Origin: Bacteroidales bacterium
GTDB taxonomy: Bacteria; Bacteroidota; Bacteroidia; Bacteroidales; ML635J-15
Direction: 5' to 3'
Assembly: GCA_028696755.1 (NCBI GenBank)
Contig: JAQVGK010000298.1
Span: 1 to 5,075, forward strand
DNA: 5,075 bases
Shown here piece by piece: positions 1 through 5,075 of this stretch. The position numbers and the translations under genes were made by a program. The stretch's first letter is position 1; the number at the start of each line of letters is the position of its first letter. Under the pieces are notes generated by a model, which worked only from the letters and a program-made list of their open reading frames with translations, did no database searches and was not told the DNA's origin.

Positions 1-2
1 CA

Positions 3-122
3 AATACCATTAAAAACTGCCGAACATATGGTGTTTTTCTTAATAGCACTCAACAAACAAAAATCTCAGGAAATGTAATTTTTGGATGTGAAAGAGCAAT
101 TTACTTAAATTATTCGAACGAC
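3..122 (+). other. Domain: C-terminal rungs of a first right-handed parallel beta-helix
   Basis: Residues 1-40 show two rungs of the N-x-I-x-N-C / G-V-x-L and G-N-x-I-x-G-C / A-I-x-L type found in NosD- and pectate-lyase-like beta-helices. Equivalent cysteines C6 and C29 are 23 residues apart, close to the usual length of one coil (about 22-24), and the pattern NCRTYGVFL is echoed by GCERAIYL. The rest of this helix must lie upstream of the window. The assignment is by pattern; with only two rungs visible, the size of the domain and any binding or catalytic role cannot be judged. Confidence 0.75.
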
Positions 123-3100
123 AATATTCAACCACCAGTAATCACCTCATACACCAACGGAATTCTCTCGGGAACAGCGTTACCAAATAGTACCGTGGAG
201 ATTTTTGGAAGTACAGGAGCTGAGAATGCGAATGAGTATTTGGGGAGCGTGATTGTGGATGGGGATGGGAGTTGGAGTGTTGAGGTAATATTTAATTATG
301 ATTATACTTTAGCAAGTCAAACTTCAAATAATTTTAATACATCAAGTTTTGCTTCACATAGATTGTACATGCTTGACTTTGACCTCAATTGTAATCCTGA
401 AAATCACGAACCTTGTAACATGATTTGTAATGGTTCATTTTCTTGGGATGATTATAATTACACAGACCCAGGGACTAGTGGATATGGGTTCAGTGTTACA
501 CCAAATGGTTGGCACTGTACCCATGGAACGTCAGATTGGTGTCCAGATCATGATGACACATATATTATATGCAACAATGTGGATCCGTCGCCAAATTTGG
601 ATTATATTCATATATGGTCTGGCAATATGGACTCCTATAGCCGCTCAGAGGGGATTATTACAAAATTTGTCGGTGATTTTATACTCGATGCCAATTATAT
701 GTTATCATTTATTGTAGCCAATTCCCAACCAGTTGATCATTTATATATTAGACTTGTTAACACCAATTATATTGAGACAGAAATTAATAGCTTCATTTCT
801 TCAAGTCCAATTCCGCCTGCTTTCTCATTACCGCCAATAGATGATTTACCTAGTAAATGTACAACAATTTATGAATGTTCTTTTCCTTCCTTACAATCTG
901 ATTGGAATGATGTATTCGTTGAAATTCATGCAACTCAAGAATTCCTTAATTATGATGGTTTATGGATCTATTCGACAAACGAAAATATAATTGTTGGACA
1001 CGTGTATTTAGATGATATTACGCTTTACCAAAGCTCACTACAATATGAGGCAACAGTATTAACTGGAACATGCATAGAAGAGGGCAGTCCTATTCAGTTA
1101 AGTTGTGATGATCCTAATGCAATTACATATAATTGGTCAGGACCTGATGAATGGATTGGAACTGGGGCACAACCTATAGTAACCGCATCCGCGACAACTG
1201 CTAATGCAGGATTATATACAGTTACCGTTGTTGATTCTAATGGATGTGAATATATTTCATCTGTAAACGTAATTGTTAATGATTTGTCAGTTAGAATAAC
1301 ATCTCCAATAACGGTTTATCCTGAAAATGAAGTAACCATTTGTCCAGGCAATGATTTTTACCTCAGAGCAGCAGCTTCTCCAAACGGGTCATATCCTTAT
1401 CCATATACATTTACATGGAACACTGGTTATAGTAGCGAATCTTATCAAAATTCAATTATTAATGCAGTCGATATGCCGGCAATGACATATCTCGTAACTG
1501 TAACTGATGAAAATGGCTGTTCTGCAACTAGCAGTTTTACTGTTAACTACTCCCCTGTCCCACCAGTTCCTAATCCAACTAGTAATGTTGAGCATGTTTG
1601 TTCAGGTGGTTCAGTTATATTGTCAACCGATCAACTTGTAGGTGATTATGAATACCAATGGCATTGTGATGGTATGTATAATGCTGGTGGGTTTTCTGAA
1701 AATAATTATACAGTAACTGCAACAGAAGTATTTAATAACAACTTATGTGAAGAAAATGTTTTGAATTGGATACCTATTGATGGGCATGCATTTTTTACTT
1801 GTCAAGTAAAAAATGAATTTGGGTGTATAAGTGAAGAATCAATTATGATTAACATTGATCCAGAGATCACTGAATGCGACTATTTTTATCAACTCACGAA
1901 TTCTCCAGTTTGCGTAGGAGATAATATTGATTTGGATGTCTTTGCAGACTATTGGTCTTTAGCTGAGAGTTTTAATTATATGTGGTATGGTCCTAACTCA
2001 AACTTTGTTGGTAGTTCTAGGCATGAAATCGTACCAAATGCTTCTTTAAGCGATGCTGGTTATTACAATGTGCTAATTACCACACCAAATGGTTGTAATG
2101 GCGTTTTGAGTACAGTTGTTGATGTTATTGATCCGGGCGGATTTGTGATAGAACAAAGCGGATCCAATTGCGAATTTGACAACCTAAGTTTAATAGTATC
2201 CCCTTATTATGACGGCTTGTCATATTCTTGGTACGGACCCGATGGTTACATGGGAGACGGCTATGCGCTTCATTTAAGTGATATTACAGCAGATATGTCT
2301 GGAGACTACTATTGCAATGTCTCAAATACAAATGGATGCAGTTTTACTTTATTTACTTCTGTAAATATAGATTCAAATCCATTACTATTTATTGATGAAA
2401 TTACACACTGTACTGAAGATGTATTAGGTTCTGCAAGAATAAATATTTACTCAGAAAACAATTCTTCTTACGAATTGTTCATTACATTAAACGAAGTTAT
2501 TATCTATCAAAGTGAAGACTTAAATGAACAATTTATTCTAGAATACTTACAGTCTGGTGTCTATGAAATAGCAGTTGTTTCTGAGAACGAATGCGTTAAC
2601 TACTATTCTTTTTTAATAATGGGATATGGATGTGATGAATTAACTGCAATAGGAACGCTTATCCCCAGGACATGTGCATACATTAATAATTCCATAGTAA
2701 GAGTTGATATTTGTGGTGGAGCACCACCATATAACGTAAGTATTTATCATGCCGGAGCATTTACTGGTTATATTGAATATGAAAATAGTGGATCTTACGA
2801 AATTGAGTTAACCGATTTTAATATTTATACTGGAGCTATTCAATTATTTGTTCTTGATGCTGCAGATAATTCTATTTATTATTATATATATGGGGGAACT
2901 ACTTCCTTAGCCTGGAGTCCAAATGATGTAATTTCTTCGGAAGATATACAATCAACTTATTCCAATCGAATACTCTCTATTGGTGATGCAACAGACCAAA
3001 CTCTAAACATCCCCCACAATGTCACCTTTACTAATTGTACAATTTACACTGCCACACACCCATACACAGATGTATCCGAAACACAATGGACACTTGCTGC

Positions 3101-5075
3101 TCCATTTGACTTGATTCTTAAAAATTGTACAATACAATCAGGTTGCCCAGATCAGATGTGGCAGGGGATTGTTGCTTCGGGTGCATGCGGTCCACAAAAT
3201 GCTGGCACACAAGCAATGGTTGTTGTAGATGGCTCAACAATTTCGGATGCAATGGTTGCTGTTGAGCTAGTGCACGGAGCAATAGTAAAAGCATCAAACT
3301 CGAAGTTTTACAACAATCAATATGGAATTTTTATGCAGCCGCACTGCAATAATCAATCTCTTTCTTACATAAACTATAATGTGTTTGAAACTAACCGCAT
3401 GCTTAACAATGAAAGTATCTTCCCAAAAGCCCATGTTAAATTAGAGTATTCAAAAAATCTAAGATTAAAAGGGAATACTTTCTCAAACACTATTGTTGGA
3501 AGTCCACTTTTACCTCCAGATGTAAATTATACTGCCGATAAACGAGGCAAAGGAATCGAAGCTGTTTTCAGTAGTTTTATTGTTACACCAGTTATGCAAT
3601 CAACTTTGCCACTTACACCGTTTAATAGAAACTACTTCCATGGATTGTATTATGCAATTGATGCTCAAGGACAGAGTACTTATGCTCCACAGATTAATCA
3701 TTGCGAATTCACAAACAACTACCGCGCTATTCATCTTAAAGCGACAAATGGAGCTAGGGTTTTATATAATAAGATTTATACTACTGAAGATAATTTAACC
3801 GTTGATGCTGTTCCACATGTAAATAATGGTACACCACAAGAAAATGTAACTTATGCTACATATTTAAATGGGGCTAAAAATACTTGGTTCGAAGAAAACA
3901 AAATCTTTAACGGCATGGCTGGTGCTTATATTTATAACTCCGATGATAATGGAGGTACCCGTTACTACCGCAACGACTTCGGTGGCGAAATCGTAAGCAA
4001 TAATGTTATTAATAATAAAGGTATGAACGCCGCTTCGATCGTGGTTGGGAAAAACTCTAACTGGAATGCCATCAATCCACCGGTATATATTACTGGTCTC
4101 GAAGTTCGCTGTAACGACTACACCGGCAACGACTATGCAATCAGTGTTCTCAACGGCAACATGCGAAAAGACCAAGGCGTCTATCAAGGACAAACAGACC
4201 AATTGGCAGGAAACCAATTCCATACAACAATGGTAAATGGCAAAGAGTTTAAATTGCAAATTACTCATGGAACAATTCCTTCATTAAACTTTAGCCAATA
4301 CGATCTGGGAATTTATAACTATTATCAACACGATGATAACAATGACAATCAGATTTTCCACCGAGAACTTAATCCTGCAAGAATAATTGGGGTTAATAAT
4401 AATACTGTACTTAACAGGACTTTCATTGAATCTGATGCATGTCCGCCACATTTTAGTTTAAATATTTTTGACCATAGAACTGCAATGAGTGACATATCAG
4501 TTCGAAAGAATTCTCTTGCTGGCCTTCAAACCCAATATGACGATGTAGTTGATAACGGTAATACCGAATATATGTTGTCGCTAGCTGAGAATCTGAGTCC
4601 TCACAACTTTAAACTATATGTTCCACAACTTAGCAACGACGGCTATATAAGCGACACAGTGTTCTCGACTTTATTAAAGAACACAACAGCTCAAAAACCA
4701 GTTATTGCTTCTGTTCTTATAGCAAATTCGCCTTTACCAACCGAAATAATGGCGAAAGTTGAAAATTCAACCTACCTAAGCAATGGACATAAAAATCAGA
4801 TAAGAGCTTATCAGGAAGGTATTAACAACAGAGTATTGCTCGAAAAAGAGATTTCAGCGGTTCAACAGGAGATATTTAATATTGAAGGTGAATTGGTTAA
4901 TAACGTGATTAACAATGATAGTATTTCTGAAGCTGTAGCTGAAGTTGCAAATTATTTCTATTCAAAACCATCGCTTGTAAAATCTGATTATGTCCAGTTA
5001 TTTACACTTCAAAACTCTATCGGCAATTTTGCTGAAGCTTCATCTACACTTAACAATCTAAGGTCTTATGCATCT
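3..5075 (+). CDS. Giant multidomain secreted/surface protein (beta-helix, Ig-like, jelly-roll, SprB-like), partial at both ends
   Basis: One frame is open across the whole window: 1691 codons, no stop, and no start that can be assigned because the frame is already open at the left edge. The product is probably an extracellular adhesin or glycan-binding protein of a Bacteroidota cell; this is inferred from domain types, not from a recognised homologue. Domains in order are: end of a beta-helix (residues 1-40), Ig-like (43-118), jelly-roll (about 130-343), five Ig/PKD-like repeats (349-793), two SprB-like repeats (794-970), a second beta-helix (971-1425), a transition segment (1426-1500) and a helical region (1501-1691). 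No transmembrane segment is seen, and many Cys residues lie in pairs, which suits an oxidising extracellular location. Codons mostly end in A or T, with two local exceptions noted separately. The signal peptide and any type IX sorting domain must lie outside the window. The open frame is near certain; the exact function is unknown. Confidence 0.96.
129..356 (+). other. Domain: bacterial Ig-like domain following the first beta-helix
   Basis: Residues 43-118. It begins with PPVITSYTNGILSGTALPNS, continues with TVEIFGSTG and a hydrophobic-Gly-Ser pattern ending DGDGSWSVEV, then closes with ASQTSNNFNTSSFA. From memory, this order (Pro-rich entry, G-T-x-x-P-N-S-T-V-E-I-F, G-x-W-S-V, then A-x-Q-T-x-x-x-x-N-T-S-x-F) is the usual form of the Ig-like beta-sandwich that follows beta-helices in Bacteroidota surface proteins. 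It probably acts as a rigid spacer. Its central codons (about 221-280) are strongly G-rich, unlike the flanking sequence. Confidence 0.75.
387..1031 (+). other. Domain: Cys-rich jelly-roll (galactose-binding / CBM-like) domain
   Basis: Residues about 130-343. It opens with C130, C138, C142 and the NGSFSW motif (143-148), then GWHCTHGTSDWCPDHDD (169-185). Alternating beta-strands follow (around 223-254, with YMLSFIVAN and LYIRLVNTN), then WNDVFVEIHA, and it closes with GHVYLDDITLYQ (332-343). An entry of N-G-x-F-x-W, a G-W ... G-T-x-D loop and a final h-x-L-D-D-I-x-L strand are hallmarks of CBM4/9- and galactose-binding-like beta-sandwiches in Bacteroidota secreted proteins, so glycan or surface-ligand binding is plausible. 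Cysteines C172, C180, C190, C286 and C292 add likely disulfides or a metal site. I cannot name the family firmly. Confidence 0.6.
1047..2381 (+). repeat. Five tandem Ig/PKD-like domains with regular Cys pairs
   Basis: Residues 349-793 hold five degenerate beta-sandwich repeats, at about 1047-1283, 1284-1553, 1554-1874, 1875-2135 and 2136-2381. Each has an early Cys (C357, C447, C533, C637, C723), a core Trp (W378, W472, W553, W661, W743), a strand such as GLYTVTV, TYLVTV, GYYNVLI or GDYYCNV, and a closing (N/F)-G-C (C415, C506, C608, C698, C779). Repeats 4 and 5 carry the Ig signature D-x-(A/S)-G-x-Y (D684-Y687 and D764-Y769). The early and closing Cys of each repeat are 56-75 residues apart and probably form a disulfide. 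Such arrays are stalks that hold binding domains away from the cell, or mediate adhesion. DNA identity between repeats is low, so the array is old rather than freshly duplicated. Confidence 0.8.
2382..2912 (+). repeat. Two SprB-like repeats between the Ig array and the second beta-helix
   Basis: Residues 794-970. The first unit starts at C803 (HCTEDVLGSARINI) and ends with LQSGVYEIAVVSENEC at C864. The second has C877 and C891, then CGGAPPYNVSI (904-914) and a closing FVLDAADNS (949-957). G-G-x-P-P-Y followed by a short strand, an L-x-x-G-x-Y segment and a final D-A-x-x-N/G are characteristic of the SprB repeat, known from the gliding adhesin SprB of Flavobacterium and common in other large Bacteroidota surface proteins. 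The second unit lacks the closing Cys, so its cysteines must pair differently or stay free. The match is by motif only, and the first unit is the weaker one. Confidence 0.6.
2913..4277 (+). other. Domain: second right-handed parallel beta-helix (pectate-lyase-like fold)
   Basis: Residues 971-1425. The entry W971 SPNDVISSEDI is followed by a capping strand set (LNIPHNVTFTNCTIYTA, then FDLILKNCTIQSG), then MWQGIVASG at 1052-1060 and GPQNAGTQAMVVVDGSTISDA. This order, W-x-G-I-x-V-x-G then P-Q-x-x-x-x-Q and N/G-S-x-I-x-x-A, is the usual start of Bacteroidota beta-helix domains. Rungs follow: NSKFYNNQYGIFM, LRLKGNTFSNT, INHCEFTNNYRAIHL, VLYNKIYT, NTWFEENKIFNGMAGAYIYNS, IVSNNVINNKGMNAASIVV and ITGLEVRCNDYTGNDYAISV. 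Such folds bind or cleave polysaccharides, but I could not identify a catalytic Asp/Lys/Arg set, so binding or scaffolding is the safer reading. Codon choice becomes GC-richer in its last third. Confidence 0.8.
4278..4502 (+). other. Transition segment after the second beta-helix, Asp/Asn-rich with one Cys
   Basis: Residues 1426-1500. It includes an aromatic and acidic stretch, YNYYQHDDNNDNQIFH, then PARIIGVNNNTVLNRTFIESDACPPHF with C1480, and FSLNIFDHRTAMSDISV. It has no rung pattern and no clear helix, so it looks like the cap and exit of the beta-helix. The acidic Asp/Asn run could bind calcium, but no exact EF-hand or dockerin spacing is present. No family is recognised. Confidence 0.4.
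4503..5075 (+). other. Alpha-helical C-terminal region of unknown function (runs off the window)
   Basis: Residues 1501-1691 change from beta-rich to helix-favouring sequence. An N-terminal helix (LAGLQTQYDDVVDNGNTEYM) leads to DNGNTEYMLSLAE, then LSNDGYISDTVFSTLLKN and VLIANSPLPTEIMAKVEN. A charged helix, possibly a coiled coil, spans about 1606-1636 (RVLLEKEISAVQQEIFNIEG), and further helices follow to the edge (FTLQNSIGNFAEASSTLNNL). From memory, many Bacteroidota beta-helix proteins carry a helical module at this point with D-G-G-N/D-T, S-P-Y-L-S-D-x-V and N-x-P-L-P signatures, of which this would be a divergent copy; its role is not known to me. Two D-(S/T)-(hydrophobic) triplets (D1551-T-V and D1639-S-I) fit the Bacteroidota O-glycosylation pattern. 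Confidence 0.55.

Noticed and set aside
285..315. AT-rich stretch resembling a promoter -10 region
   Set aside because: TATAAT-like words are expected by chance in AT-rich coding DNA. There is no paired upstream element and no gene start downstream in the open frame.
430..717. Open reading frame of 95 codons on the + strand in another frame
   Set aside because: It overlaps the jelly-roll region of the long frame, has no ribosome binding site that I can see, and its product has an unnatural Met/Ile/Gln/Trp-rich composition.
2136..2381. Possible eukaryotic origin suggested by a classic Ig signature (W743, D764-x-x-G-x-Y-x-C771)
   Set aside because: Bacterial Ig-like domains share this signature. 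The 5 kb uninterrupted frame and the SprB-like and beta-helix neighbours fit Bacteroidota.
3580..3798. Open reading frame of 72 codons on the + strand in another frame
   Set aside because: It is an out-of-frame shadow inside the second beta-helix; no domain and no start signal.
4045..4236. Open reading frame of 63 codons on the + strand in another frame
   Set aside because: It is an out-of-frame shadow inside the GC-richer block; Thr-rich by frame shift of Asn/Asp codons, with no support as a gene.
3864..4268. Open reading frame of 134 codons on the minus strand
   Set aside because: It lies antisense to the long frame, in the GC-richer codon block where stops are rare by chance. Its product shows no recognisable family, and the + frame here encodes clear beta-helix rungs.
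2913..4277. Pectate lyase or other polysaccharide lyase activity for the second beta-helix
   Set aside because: The fold pattern fits, but no conserved catalytic or calcium-binding set could be recognised from sequence alone, so only the fold is claimed.
4320..4350. Calcium-binding loop in the Asp/Asn-rich segment QHDDNNDNQ
   Set aside because: The spacing does not match the D-x-D-x-D-G or dockerin loop; it is only an acidic, Asn-rich stretch.

Overview
The whole window lies inside one very large protein-coding gene on the + strand. The third reading frame, with codons starting at position 3, is open from the first complete codon to the last base: 1691 codons with no stop. Neither the true start nor the stop codon is in the window, so both ends of the gene are missing. 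There is no intergenic DNA here, and I see no RNA gene, mobile element, CRISPR array, promoter or terminator.

The DNA is AT-rich and the protein is rich in Asn, Tyr, Ser and Thr. Its domain set (right-handed parallel beta-helices, Ig/PKD-like repeats ending in Asn-Gly-Cys, SprB-like Gly-Gly-x-Pro-Pro-Tyr repeats, a jelly-roll domain) is typical of secreted or cell-surface giant proteins of Bacteroidota. I infer a free-living or host-associated member of that phylum, possibly exporting the protein by the type IX secretion system. The N-terminal signal and C-terminal sorting domain that would prove this lie outside the window. The bacterial code fits, since no in-frame TGA, TAG or TAA occurs.

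Layout, where residue n starts at nucleotide 3n: (1) residues 1-40, the last two rungs of a first beta-helix; (2) residues 43-118, a bacterial Ig-like domain; (3) about 130-343, a Cys-rich jelly-roll (galactose-binding/CBM-like) domain; (4) 349-793, five tandem Ig/PKD-like domains with regular Cys pairs; (5) 794-970, two SprB-like repeats; (6) 971-1425, a second, complete-looking right-handed beta-helix; (7) 1426-1500, a beta-rich, Cys-containing transition; (8) about 1501-1691, an alpha-helical region that runs off the window.

The parts read as a multi-domain extracellular adhesin or glycan-binding protein. Two beta-helix blocks are separated by a disulfide-rich Ig stalk carrying a likely ligand-binding jelly-roll. 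No catalytic site could be recognised, so an enzymatic role is not claimed. The most unusual points are the two separate beta-helices in one chain, the Cys/His/Asp-rich loop in the jelly-roll, the helical module after the second helix, and two local shifts in base composition (a G-rich, C-poor block near 221-280 and a GC-richer block near 4021-4200).
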